64,000 nt of DNA, from positions 25,043 to 89,042 of the forward strand of contig JBGSTZ010000031.1 in NCBI GenBank assembly GCA_041736255.1, written 5' to 3'. The DNA comes from AVCC01 sp041736255. Lineage in GTDB: Bacteria; Pseudomonadota; Gammaproteobacteria; Burkholderiales; Burkholderiaceae_D. Positions 43,693-52,544 of this stretch are shown piece by piece. The notes under the pieces are model-generated. The model saw nothing but the letters and a program-made list of their open reading frames with translations, had not been told where the DNA came from and ran no database searches. The position numbers were made by a program, and so were the translations under genes. Position 1 is the first letter of the stretch. Each line of letters starts with the position of its first letter.

Positions 43693-44206
43693 GGCGCTGT
43701 TCGGCCCATTACGATAGCCGGCAGCTGCTCTCCTGCAACATAGGTTTTTACACATCCAGCAATCCGCTGCTTTGCTCCTCTCTTACCAGATCGGGATTAT
43801 CGAAGTAATCGCTTACGACGCCAAACCCAAACCGAAGAAGCAGCTTGAAATAGCGGAAGGCGCAACGCCGTTCGGTGGATGCCAGTTCGATATTCTCGCC
43901 ATCATTGCAGCGCGCAATGCGCAGGAAGCTAAAACCGGGACGCTGATTCAAGACTTCGAAGCCAAAATTCTGGATTTTTCAGTCATGTGCGCAACGCCGT
44001 CGAGGGCGAGCGGCTGAGTGTGAAGATCATGTAGCATGTTTCTGAAGCTGAAATGCTTGGCCGGGTGCAAAAATGATAATACAAATAGTGCAACTAGCCT
44101 CGCGTTGCCTGGACTCCTGAGCGCCGACAGTCTGCCTGAACTTATCACTGTCAAAAATCGTATTCTCATATATGGTGACAGTGATTTTCCACGATAGAAG
44201 ACAGAG
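43693..44206. other. Gene-poor stretch with one unassigned open frame
   Basis: A plus-strand frame is open from before 43742 to 44017 and encodes, from about 43772, a segment with AYDAKPKPKKQLEIAEG and FDILAIIAARNAQEAKTG; the minus strand is open over 43748-43951 as well. Neither has a good start or a family I recognise, and it may be another scar of the restriction locus. The alkB promoter region with a 10-bp inverted repeat occupies the right end. Confidence 0.45.
44144..44185. promoter_or_regulatory. Inverted repeat upstream of alkB, possible operator
   Basis: ATCACTGTCA (44144-44153) is perfectly inverted as TGACAGTGAT (44176-44185). The centres are 32 bp apart, about three helical turns, and the right arm ends 21 bases before the alkB start. 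It could be an operator for a dimeric regulator or a leader hairpin. Confidence 0.5.
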
Positions 44207-44872
44207 ATGAATGGCGAACTTTTTGATTCTGCCGAGCAATCCGATGGTCGGAAAGAGCAACTGGCCGAGCGGGCATTCGTGCTGCGCGGCTTCGCTATGC
44301 CTTATGTGACGCAATTGTTGCCGGCGCTGGACCTGATTCAGCAAGCGTCGCCGTTCCGGCATATGGTGACGCCGGGCGGTTTTCGGATGTCTGTCGCGCT
44401 GACGAACTGCGGCGCGCTGGGTTGGACCACCGACCGTCGCGGTTATCGTTATACCGCCATCGACCCGGACAATGGCCGTAACTGGCCAGCGATGCCCGAG
44501 GTTTTCCTGCGGCTGGCGCAAGACGCTGCCGCCGAAGCCGGCTTTGACGGCTTCGCGCCCGACGCCTGCCTGATCAATCGTTATGCGCCGGGAGCAAAAC
44601 TATCGCTGCATCAGGATAAAAACGAGCAAGATTTTGATGCGCCGATTGTTTCGGTGTCGCTCGGCATTCCTGCGATATTCCTGTTCGGCGGCCATGAACG
44701 CAGCGACAAGGCATTGCGGGTGCCGCTGTTCCATGGCGATGTGGCTGTTTGGGGCGGGCCGGACCGTTTGCGTTATCACGGTGTGCTGCCGTTGAAGGAT
44801 GGCGATCATGCCGATTATCCGATAACCGCCGGCGCATACCGGATCAATTTCACGTTTCGCAAAGCGGGGTGA
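44207..44872 (+). CDS. alkB: AlkB DNA/RNA demethylase (Fe(II)/2OG dioxygenase)
   Basis: A 221-residue protein (E. coli 216) that oxidatively removes methyl groups from 1-methyladenine and 3-methylcytosine. The iron ligands are H135 and D137 (LHQDKNE) and H191 (RYHGVLPL); R212 in YRINFTFR binds 2-oxoglutarate, with R206-equivalent in the same strand. The nucleotide-recognition lid has GALGWTTDRRGYRY. It lies 144 bp before ada on the same strand, as part of an adaptive response to alkylation. The ribosome site is weak. Confidence 0.94.
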   Translation: MNGELFDSAEQSDGRKEQLAERAFVLRGFAMPYVTQLLPALDLIQQASPFRHMVTPGGFRMSVALTNCGALGWTTDRRGYRYTAIDPDNGRNWPAMPEVFLRLAQDAAAEAGFDGFAPDACLINRYAPGAKLSLHQDKNEQDFDAPIVSVSLGIPAIFLFGGHERSDKALRVPLFHGDVAVWGGPDRLRYHGVLPLKDGDHADYPITAGAYRINFTFRKAG

Positions 44873-45016
44873 AGACGCTACGGAAGTTATGGAAGCAACG
44901 TGCATCGACACCCCAGCGCATTCTTTGCCAGACGAATTTGAAAGCAATACCCGGAGTGTCGGCAATGACATGGCTTGATACAGTAATCGCATCAACATGA
45001 CGATTTGGATGCTGCC

Positions 45017-46099
45017 ATGAAAACGCCTATGCAACATCAAAAAATTGAAAAGATTGCCGCAGAAATGGATCGCCGCTGGGTTTTGATACAAGCGAGGGAT
45101 GCCGCCGCCGACCAGCTTTTTGTCTATGCAGTCAGGACGACCGGGGTGTATTGCCGGCCAAGCAGTCCGACACGCTTGCCCCGTCCGGAAAATGTCGAAT
45201 TTTTCGATACGCCGGCGGCTGCAGAGGCAGCCGGTTACCGGCCGAGCAAACGCGCTACGGCGGATCAAACCTCGGTGGCTGCACAGCATGCCGGGCTGGT
45301 TGCCAGCGCGTGCAGACGCATCGAAAGCGCCGAGGAACCGCTCACCCTGGCGACGCTGGCGCAGGAGGCTGGCTTGAGCCGGTATCATTTTCATCGGGTC
45401 TTCAAGTCGGTGGCCGGGCTGACGCCGAAAGGCTATGCCGATGCGCACCGCGCCAGAAAAGTCCGCGATCAACTGGGCCGCAGCCATTCGGTCACGGAGG
45501 TGATTTATGACGCCGGTTTCAACTCGAATAGTCGTTTTTATGCGGCCTCAGGTAGCGTGTTGGGCATGACGCCGACCGATTACCGTGCCGGCGGCGCCAA
45601 CGCGCAGATCCGGTTTGCGGTGGGCGAATGTTCGCTAGGATCGATCCTGGTCGCGCAAAGCGAGCGTGGCGTGTGCGCGATTTTGCTGGGAGCTGATCCG
45701 GACGCGTTGGCGCGCGATTTACAAGACACATTCCCGCGTGCCAAGCTGATCGGTGGCGACCATGACTTTGAGCAACTGATCTCGAAAGTCGTCGGTTTCA
45801 TCGAGGCCCCGGCGCTGGGTCTGGACCTGCCGTTGGACGTGCGCGGCACCGCTTTCCAGCAACGCGTGTGGCAGGCTCTGCGCGCTATTCCGGCCGGCGC
45901 TACCGCGAGCTATTCTGAAATCGCTGCCCGCATCGGCGCTCCCAAAGCCGCGCGTGCGGTTGCACTGGCCTGCGCTGCGAACATGCTGGCGGTAGCCATT
46001 CCGTGCCATCGCGTGGTGCGCAGCGATGGCGCTATCTCCGGATATCGCTGGGGTGTGGAGCGCAAGCGTGCTTTGCTTGATCGGGAGGCAGAGGAGTAG
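45017..46099 (+). CDS. ada: Ada-like methyltransferase/transcription regulator with altered N-terminal zinc site
   Basis: A 360-residue protein with three modules: N-Ada (1-85), AraC-type HTH (about 95-185, SRYHFHRVFKSVAGLTPKGYADAHRARK) and O6-methylguanine methyltransferase (about 195-355). The C-terminal acceptor is C330 in IPCHRVV, intact. In N-Ada the methyl-acceptor cysteine is kept as C46 (GVYCRPSS), but the other three zinc ligands of E. coli Ada are replaced: C42 by S50, C69 by S77, and C72 by A80 (GYRPSKRA). The zinc-thiolate switch that senses methylphosphotriesters should therefore not form. Start is the ATG at 45017; a TTG four codons upstream is open. Follows alkB. Confidence 0.9.
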   Translation: MKTPMQHQKIEKIAAEMDRRWVLIQARDAAADQLFVYAVRTTGVYCRPSSPTRLPRPENVEFFDTPAAAEAAGYRPSKRATADQTSVAAQHAGLVASACRRIESAEEPLTLATLAQEAGLSRYHFHRVFKSVAGLTPKGYADAHRARKVRDQLGRSHSVTEVIYDAGFNSNSRFYAASGSVLGMTPTDYRAGGANAQIRFAVGECSLGSILVAQSERGVCAILLGADPDALARDLQDTFPRAKLIGGDHDFEQLISKVVGFIEAPALGLDLPLDVRGTAFQQRVWQALRAIPAGATASYSEIAARIGAPKAARAVALACAANMLAVAIPCHRVVRSDGAISGYRWGVERKRALLDREAEE

Positions 46100-46270
46100 G
46101 GCACATGCACGTCGTTACGTTTTGAGAATATTCCTACGCGGCCGATTCGCTGATCCTTCCCTAATTGCACTTTTAGACTCGCAGCTTGTCAAAATAAATT
46201 GCTCGTGGCAGGAGTTGGTTACCGCCAACTTAACTGGTCACGCAATTTGAAATCCGAGACAGGGAACCCC

Positions 46271-47866
46271 ATGCAACGACGCGATTTTTTGAAAGCATCG
46301 GCCGCACTTGCTGCTGCCGGCTTTCCAGCACAATCATTATTTGCTGCCGCGGCCTTGCCCAGCCCGCTGAAATTTCTGGGTAAGCCGCAAGCCTTTGACA
46401 CTGCCTGGCTCAAAGGGTATGCCCGGCAACTTGCCGCGCAACCGTACCGTGCTCCCGAGAGCCATATTCCGGATGCGGTCAGCAAGCTGGACTGGGATCA
46501 GTATCAAGCCATCAATTACCGCGACGATCATGCTTTGTGGGCTAAGGATCAATTGCGTTTTCAGGCCAAATTTTTCCATCTGGGCCTTTTCTTCAAATCG
46601 CCGGTGCAGATCTTTGAATTAAAAAATGGTCAGGCCCAGGAACTGGCATACGACCCTGCCATGTTTGAGTATGGCAAAAGCGGTTTGCGTGGCGCCAAGC
46701 TGCCGAAAGATTTAGGCTTTGCCGGTTTTAGGGTGAATTTTCATACCGATCTGGAGCGCGACGTCGCAGCATTTTTGGGCGCGAGTTATTTCCGCGCTGT
46801 CGGTTCCGACTGGCAATATGGATTGTCGGCGCGCGGTTTGGCGATTGATTGCGGCATGCAGCGGCCGGAAGAATTTCCGAATTTCATCAGTTTTTGGCTG
46901 GAACGCCCGAGCAAGGATTCGAGCAAATTAGTCGTGTACGCGTTGCTGGATTCACCCAGCGTGGCGGGCGCGTATCGGTTCGAAATTCAACCTGCGGCAA
47001 CCATGGTGATGGATGTCGAGCTTGCGCTGTACCCGCGCAAGACCATCGAACGCATGGGCATAGCCCCGCTCACCAGCATGTTCCAGTATGGCGAAAATGA
47101 CCGCCGCATTGCTGCCGCGAATGATTGGCGTCGGGAGATTCATGATTCCGATGGACTCTCGTTGTTGCGCGGAAATGGCGAATGGGTCTGGCGGCCGCTG
47201 ACCAATCCCGCGCAGTTGCGCTTCAATAGTTATCAGGATGAAAGTCCGGGTGGTTTCGGTCTGTTGCAACGGGACCGCAATTTTGACCATTATCAGGATG
47301 ACGGCGTGTTTTATAACCGACGTCCGAGCGTGTGGGTTGAGCCGAAATCCGATTGGGGTAAAGGCGCAGTACAACTGGTGGAAATCCCGACCGTCGATGA
47401 AACTTTCGATAACATTGTCTGCTTCTGGAATCCGGCGGCGAAGCCGCAAGCCGGTCAGGAACATTTGTTCACGTATCGCTTGCATTGGGGCAGCAAGATG
47501 CCGATCGTGCCGCCGTTAGCAACTGTCGTGGCCACGCGCACCGGCATGGGCGGCGTGGTGGGCCAGAAGCGTACTTATTATTCCTGGCGCTTCGTGGTCG
47601 ATTTCGCTGGCGGCGATCTGAAGTTGCTGGGCAAGGACGTCAAGGTGACGCCAGTCATCAGTGCGTCGCGCGGCGAGATCGAAGTCAGTTCAGCGCGACC
47701 GCTCGATGCTATTCAAGGTTACCGGGTGATGTTCGATTTGAAACCGACCAACGCCAGTGTGGCGCCGATTGATGTGCGGGTGTATCTGGAGGCGGACGGC
47801 CAGACCTTGTGCGAAACCTGGTTGTATCAATGGACGCCACCGGCGCTGGCGCAGCGGCAGTTTTAA
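46271..47866 (+). CDS. opgD: Periplasmic glucan biosynthesis protein OpgD
   Basis: A 531-residue Tat substrate. The signal peptide is MQRRDFLKASAALAAAGFPAQ, then the mature OpgG/OpgD fold: KPQAFDTAWLKGYARQLA, YRDDHALW, FHLGLFFKSPVQIFE, GASYFRAVG and FQYGENDRR. Family members trim or shape osmoregulated periplasmic beta-glucans; OpgD proteins act as glucan hydrolases or modifiers. Start at the ATG at 46271 with AGGGA upstream; the upstream extension would spoil the twin-arginine signal. No opgH is nearby. A terminator follows. OPG substituted with phosphoglycerol generates diacylglycerol, a link to dgkA in this window. Confidence 0.9.
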   Translation: MQRRDFLKASAALAAAGFPAQSLFAAAALPSPLKFLGKPQAFDTAWLKGYARQLAAQPYRAPESHIPDAVSKLDWDQYQAINYRDDHALWAKDQLRFQAKFFHLGLFFKSPVQIFELKNGQAQELAYDPAMFEYGKSGLRGAKLPKDLGFAGFRVNFHTDLERDVAAFLGASYFRAVGSDWQYGLSARGLAIDCGMQRPEEFPNFISFWLERPSKDSSKLVVYALLDSPSVAGAYRFEIQPAATMVMDVELALYPRKTIERMGIAPLTSMFQYGENDRRIAAANDWRREIHDSDGLSLLRGNGEWVWRPLTNPAQLRFNSYQDESPGGFGLLQRDRNFDHYQDDGVFYNRRPSVWVEPKSDWGKGAVQLVEIPTVDETFDNIVCFWNPAAKPQAGQEHLFTYRLHWGSKMPIVPPLATVVATRTGMGGVVGQKRTYYSWRFVVDFAGGDLKLLGKDVKVTPVISASRGEIEVSSARPLDAIQGYRVMFDLKPTNASVAPIDVRVYLEADGQTLCETWLYQWTPPALAQRQF

Positions 47867-47952
47867 GAATGATGTCGCCAGGTTTTCGGGAGTGCCTTGC
47901 AGTGGGCGGCTGAACATCTTATTCTCAGTGCAGCGTACCTTATTGCCGGTCA

Positions 47953-47989
47953 GTGTTGATTAACCTCTGGCGTTAAATCAACACTTTTC
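47953..47989 (+). terminator. Terminator of opgD
   Basis: GTGTTGATT pairs with AATCAACAC across a short loop and is followed by TTTT on the plus strand, between convergent genes. Confidence 0.65.
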
Positions 47990-47996
47990 GTTAAAA

Positions 47997-49688
47997 CTAA
48001 TGCCTGCTTTCTATGGATAAACATTGATTTGGCCGGGATGGAAGTATATTCATCGTGGACTTGTTGGTGCGCTTTGTGACTTTTCCTGTCGATTGGGAGC
48101 GCGAAACCCGCCCGCCAGACATGAGTTTGAACGCGCCCACCAATTGCGATAGATTGTCCGCCTGTTCTTTCATGGTCGCAGCTGCAGCGGCCGCCTGTTC
48201 CACCAGCGATGCATTCTGCTGGGTTATTGCATCCATCTCGGTTATCGCTTGGTGCACCTGTCCTATTCCGGCACTTTGTTCCTGGCTGGAAGTTGATATT
48301 TCACCCATGATCGCCGCCGCCCGTTTAATCGAATCGACAATTTCAGTCATGGTTTTGCCAGCGTCGTCCACCAGTTGGCTACCAACCTCGACCCTTTCTA
48401 CCGAATCTCCGATCAGCGTCTTGATCTCCTTAGCGGCGCTTGCACTGCGCTGGGCAAGACTGCGTACTTCGGCAGCTACCACGGCAAAGCCGCGTCCCTG
48501 TTCTCCGGCGCGGGCTGCTTCGACTGCCGCGTTCAGCGCGAGAATATTGGTTTGAAAGGCGATGCCGTCGATCACGCTAATGATATCGACAATCTTGTTT
48601 GAACTTTCCTGAATAGAATTCATGGTGCTCACCACATGAGACACCGCTTCGCCGCCTTTAACGGCAATGGTGGCGGTGGATATCACCAAATCACTGGCCT
48701 GATGCGCATTGTCGGAATTTTGCTGCACGGTGGCCGTCAACTCTTCCATGGCCGTGGCGGTTTCTTCCAGGCTTGATGCCTGCGACTCGGTACGTGCCGA
48801 CAAATCGAGAACGCCATCGGCGATTTCACTAGCACCGCAATTGACCAAATCAATTGATTGTATAAGCTGCCCAATCAGAAGTTTCACATTGATCTGCAAA
48901 ACCTGTAGCGACTGCACGACTTTGGCTATTTCGTCTTCACCTTTTGTCATAATCTTGCCAGTCAGGTCGCCTGAAGTCATGCGCTCTATGTCTATCGAAA
49001 CATTTTTCAGCGGAGCAACAATGCTCTTGAAAAGCATGAGACCAAAAAACACGGTAAGGATCATGCTCAGTGTCGCTACTGTGATCGCCCATCCGGCAAG
49101 GTTCAGGCTGGCGCCATCTTGCATGGACCAGGCAAAAATCGCATTAATAATGGACAAGAGAAACAGTACCCCGAACGCCATAGACAGTTTGGCAGTGATC
49201 GAAAAATCTTTGAGGACTTTCAAAAAGTCCAGTGGGGACCGCGCAAATGCGCCGCCTTCGCGGATTACGAGCCGTTTATCGCCTGACTTGATCGCGCGAT
49301 ATGCGTCGCCTGCTGCCTTGACCTGGTCTCGTGTTGGCTTGCCCCTGATCGACGTATAGCCGACAATTTGATGGTTCTCCATCAGTGGCGCAACATTGGC
49401 TTCGACCCAATAATAATCGCCATTTTTGCAACGGTTTTTCACCAGTCCAGTCCATGCCTTGCCCCATTTGAGCGTGCGCCACATGTCGTCAAAAGCTTCC
49501 TCAGGCATATCGGGATGCCGCACGATATTGTGCGGCTTCCCCATAAGTTCTTCTTCACTAAATCCGCAGATGTGCAGAAAATCCTGGTTGACGTAGGTAA
49601 TTCTGCCCTTTAAGTCGGTCTTGGAAACAATCGTTTCCGAATCCTGCAAGATGTATTCATTATTTGTGACAGGCAAGTTCGTGCGCAT
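47997..49688 (-). CDS. Aer-like PAS-domain methyl-accepting chemotaxis protein
   Basis: A 563-residue receptor. N-terminal PAS (about 10-115: SKTDLKGRITYVNQDFLHICGFSEEELMGKPHNIVRHPDMPEEAF) resembles the FAD-binding PAS of Aer, the aerotaxis receptor. Two TM helices (about 170-190 and 195-215) form a membrane hairpin without a periplasmic domain, then HAMP and the signalling hairpin with DIISVIDGIAFQTNILALNAAVEAARAGEQGRGFAVVAAEVR. No CheR/CheB pentapeptide at the C-terminus, unlike the other chemoreceptor here, so adaptation would depend on a tethered neighbour. Likely an energy or redox taxis sensor. Separated by 49 bp from the HD-GYP gene upstream on the same strand. Confidence 0.9.
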   Translation of the reverse strand: MRTNLPVTNNEYILQDSETIVSKTDLKGRITYVNQDFLHICGFSEEELMGKPHNIVRHPDMPEEAFDDMWRTLKWGKAWTGLVKNRCKNGDYYWVEANVAPLMENHQIVGYTSIRGKPTRDQVKAAGDAYRAIKSGDKRLVIREGGAFARSPLDFLKVLKDFSITAKLSMAFGVLFLLSIINAIFAWSMQDGASLNLAGWAITVATLSMILTVFFGLMLFKSIVAPLKNVSIDIERMTSGDLTGKIMTKGEDEIAKVVQSLQVLQINVKLLIGQLIQSIDLVNCGASEIADGVLDLSARTESQASSLEETATAMEELTATVQQNSDNAHQASDLVISTATIAVKGGEAVSHVVSTMNSIQESSNKIVDIISVIDGIAFQTNILALNAAVEAARAGEQGRGFAVVAAEVRSLAQRSASAAKEIKTLIGDSVERVEVGSQLVDDAGKTMTEIVDSIKRAAAIMGEISTSSQEQSAGIGQVHQAITEMDAITQQNASLVEQAAAAAATMKEQADNLSQLVGAFKLMSGGRVSRSQSTGKVTKRTNKSTMNILPSRPNQCLSIESRH

Positions 49689-49737
49689 TTTGTTTTAGTC
49701 CATTAGTTTTCTTGACGGGTGTTGCCGAACGCTTCGT

Positions 49738-50928
49738 TTAATCCAGCATGTTTTCGCTGAAACGCCGTTGCACTATTTCTACGTCTTCGCGAGCAGCGAT
49801 CAAGGCCGCTACGCAATCATGATCAAACTTGCTGCCGGCCATTTCCTGTAGGAATGCAAACGCTTTGTCGTTGCTCCACGCTTCTTTGTAAGGGCGACGG
49901 CTGGTCAGGGCGTCGAACACATCGGCGACTGCGGCGATTTTTGCCTCGATCGGAATTTCTACCTCTACCAAACCGCTGGGGTAACCGCTGCCGTTCAATG
50001 CTTCGTGGTGGTGGAGGGCGATGTTGCGCAAGATTTCGGCATGCGGCAACTCGTCCAGCCCAAGATTTTTCAGCATCCGGTCGATGATTTCCGTCCCTTT
50101 CAGGGTGTGCGTCTTCATCAGGTCGAATTCTTCTTCTGTCAACTTGGCTGGCTTGAGCAGGATGCTGTCTGGAATGCCGATTTTGCCGATGTCGTGCAGC
50201 GGCGAAAACAGAAAAATATGTTCCACAAGGTCGTCGTCGAGCGCATGTTTCTTGGCAATGCCCAAGGCGATCAGACGCGCATAATTGGCCATACGGTCAA
50301 GGTGCGCGCCAGTTTCAAAATCACGATGCTGCGCCATCTCTGCGGCCGTTTTGACGATTGCCGCCAGGTTGCTCATACTCGATACTTCCTGGATCACCAG
50401 CAGCGACAACAAGTGGCCGAACATATCCATATAGTGCAATACCAGATCGTCGAAAACCTGTTTGGAATAGGAATTGAAGAACAGGAAACCGAAAAATTCT
50501 CCATTGGAAAACATCGGCATGGTGTAGCTCGCGCCGTATTTTTGCGCAGCGATGCGACGGGTGTGCTCGGCGGATACACGTGGGAAAATATCAAGATCGT
50601 TCACTACCCGTGGCCGGCCGACTTCCAGGATTTCCTGTAACGAGACGGAATCTACCAGCTTTGCGTCGTATAAGCTCAAGGACGACTCCCCACTACTGCT
50701 GTGTACAAATGTTTTGAGTAAATCTGTTTTTTTATCGTAGATTGCCACCGCAATCCTGGCGATGAAAGGGAAGCGCTGCTTCAGCAAATGATGAACGTAT
50801 TCGACTTTGTCCGGCAGAGGTAATTTGTCGTTCAATACGGCAAAGACATCCGTGTGACCAAACATGGCATTGAGATCAATTCTGTTTTCCGTCGGAACAC
50901 TCATCTTGATTTTGTCTGCTTCCATCAT
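49738..50928 (-). CDS. GAF-like plus HD-GYP cyclic-di-GMP phosphodiesterase
   Basis: A 396-residue soluble protein. The first 190 residues look like a GAF domain (VAIYDKKTDLLKTFVHSSSG, MPMFSNGEFFGFLFFNS). The HD-GYP domain covers about 205-390: metal ligands H245-D246 in FSPLHDIGKIGIPD, LKGTEIIDRML, ALHHHEALNGSGYPSGL with the GYP motif, and ADVFDALTSRRPYK. All catalytic elements are present, so it should hydrolyse c-di-GMP. It may share a transcript with the Aer-like receptor, linking c-di-GMP turnover to taxis. Start at 50928 or the adjacent ATG at 50925; the ribosome site is weak. Confidence 0.88.
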   Translation of the reverse strand: MMEADKIKMSVPTENRIDLNAMFGHTDVFAVLNDKLPLPDKVEYVHHLLKQRFPFIARIAVAIYDKKTDLLKTFVHSSSGESSLSLYDAKLVDSVSLQEILEVGRPRVVNDLDIFPRVSAEHTRRIAAQKYGASYTMPMFSNGEFFGFLFFNSYSKQVFDDLVLHYMDMFGHLLSLLVIQEVSSMSNLAAIVKTAAEMAQHRDFETGAHLDRMANYARLIALGIAKKHALDDDLVEHIFLFSPLHDIGKIGIPDSILLKPAKLTEEEFDLMKTHTLKGTEIIDRMLKNLGLDELPHAEILRNIALHHHEALNGSGYPSGLVEVEIPIEAKIAAVADVFDALTSRRPYKEAWSNDKAFAFLQEMAGSKFDHDCVAALIAAREDVEIVQRRFSENMLD

Positions 50929-51439
50929 ATTGCGAGAATTTTCTTGAGCGGGATCATGCGTCGGAAATGGATGTTCGACTTTTGTGGTTCATCAAGCCAG
51001 GCCAACACGATGGACCATTTTGGCGTTGGCACTACGCTTGTGCTCAACTCGTTGGTGCTTTCCAGTTTGGTTACAATTTCTTGGCGACACGTTCTGACCT
51101 GATTGCTGGATCGTGGTGGTGACTAAAAACTGATAAATGCTGTCGCCTGCGCCGGCAACCGCCTGTGTGCCGTCGTTGCCGCCAGCGCGTAGGCGGCGGT
51201 GCATTTTCTCCTGTGTTGTCGTTGTATTATCGTTATTCAACGAGCATTAAATTTGCAGTTGAGCAATTATAATTAACCTGCTTTAACAGGCTTGACCGTG
51301 CGTCTCAGTTTTTTAAAATTTGTTTTTATCCCACAATTTGTTAAATTTACCTCTGGCGCGCTTGCATAATTTTGTGCTAAACCCTGAAAAATATATCCTT
51401 TATACCGTTTATTGCGCATTACCTAATTAATGACAACAG
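50929..51439. other. Intergenic region between HD-GYP and AraC genes
   Basis: 511 bases between divergent genes. A minus-strand frame at 50992-51240 has no family resemblance and an Asn/Thr/Gln-rich composition, so I do not call it. The right half (51240-51430) is AT-rich and likely holds the araC-family promoter. No other element was recognised. Confidence 0.5.
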
Positions 51440-52525
51440 ATGACGTTTTTCTCTGAAACTGGAAATCAAGCGCTAAATATTGCTGACCAAATCATGGTTT
51501 GTGGCCGTCCTGCGCTTGCGTCCGGCATCATCCATAGGCATTTCAATGTGCAGAACGAAGCCCCGCAACAACAGTTGCTTGCCTGGCGAGATCGGGTCGG
51601 CAATATCATTGATGTGTTGCCTTCGTTGGCGCAAGTTGACAATCCGTTTAGGGCATCGATTAACTGTTATACGATTGGCGAACTGACATTCACAGACTGT
51701 CGCACTGACCCGCTGTTGCTGGAGCGTTCAGTGGCACGGATATCTACAGACAACATTCGCGATTATGTTTTTCATGTATTTATAGAGGGAGGAATCCAGT
51801 CCGTGGCGGGCTTTAACCCGCAGCACCGCAACGCGCCATCCCTGGCGAGTATCGTTGCACTGGACATGAACCAGCCGGTGCGCATGCAGCGCAATGCTTG
51901 TCGGGTGCTGACTTTTTTCGTGCCTCGGGCGCTGGTGGATGCAGCCTTTCCTGAAGCGGAAACCCTACATGGCCGGGTCATTAAAAACACGACGCCACTG
52001 GTACGATTGCTTATCGCGCATGTTGCGTCGCTCAATCACAACATGGCGCATATCAGCGCCAGTGAAGCAGACAGTGCCTTGCGCGCAACGGTGCAGCTCT
52101 TGGTCGCCGCTTTTGGCAAACAGGCGCGCCTGAGCGGCACTACGCGTGCGGCAGCCCGCGCAGCCATGTTCGGACAAGTGCGGCGCCATATTAAGGCCAA
52201 TCTCCATCAAGCAGAGATGTCCCCCGAAAGATTGGTCAATACGTTGCAATTACCCCGCGCTACCTTGTATCGTTTGTTTGATCATGAGGGCGGTATTGGC
52301 GCTTATATCCGCAACTGCAGGCTGCGCGAGGCGGCAGATGAGCTGGTCAGATTTCCGGATCTGGCGGTGAGGGGTATTGCTTACGGGCTGGGCTTCAAGA
52401 GCGCGTCGGATTTTAATCGTGCCTTTCGCCGCGCTTACGCCATGGCGCCACAGGATTTGCGCGCACATGCGTTTGCGTTGCGGCGTCTCAAAGGCAAAGA
52501 GATGGATGCGAATGGCGATAAATAG
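51440..52525 (+). CDS. AraC-family transcriptional regulator
   Basis: A 361-residue regulator with an N-terminal effector domain of the AraC-binding-like type (DNPFRASINCYTIGELTFTDCRTDPLLLERS) and a C-terminal double HTH from about 245 to 345 (MSPERLVNTLQLPRATLYRLFDHEGGIGAYIRNCRLREAADEL, then AYGLGFKSASDFNRAFRRAYAMAPQDLR). The effector is unknown. It ends 20 bp from the end of the convergent MFS transporter gene, which could be a target although it is not divergent. The ribosome site is weak. Confidence 0.86.
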   Translation: MTFFSETGNQALNIADQIMVCGRPALASGIIHRHFNVQNEAPQQQLLAWRDRVGNIIDVLPSLAQVDNPFRASINCYTIGELTFTDCRTDPLLLERSVARISTDNIRDYVFHVFIEGGIQSVAGFNPQHRNAPSLASIVALDMNQPVRMQRNACRVLTFFVPRALVDAAFPEAETLHGRVIKNTTPLVRLLIAHVASLNHNMAHISASEADSALRATVQLLVAAFGKQARLSGTTRAAARAAMFGQVRRHIKANLHQAEMSPERLVNTLQLPRATLYRLFDHEGGIGAYIRNCRLREAADELVRFPDLAVRGIAYGLGFKSASDFNRAFRRAYAMAPQDLRAHAFALRRLKGKEMDANGDK

Positions 52526-52544
52526 CACATTGATGCCTGCCTGT

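Noticed and set aside
50992..51240. 82-codon minus-strand frame between the HD-GYP and AraC genes
   Set aside because: No good start or family match; composition looks non-coding.
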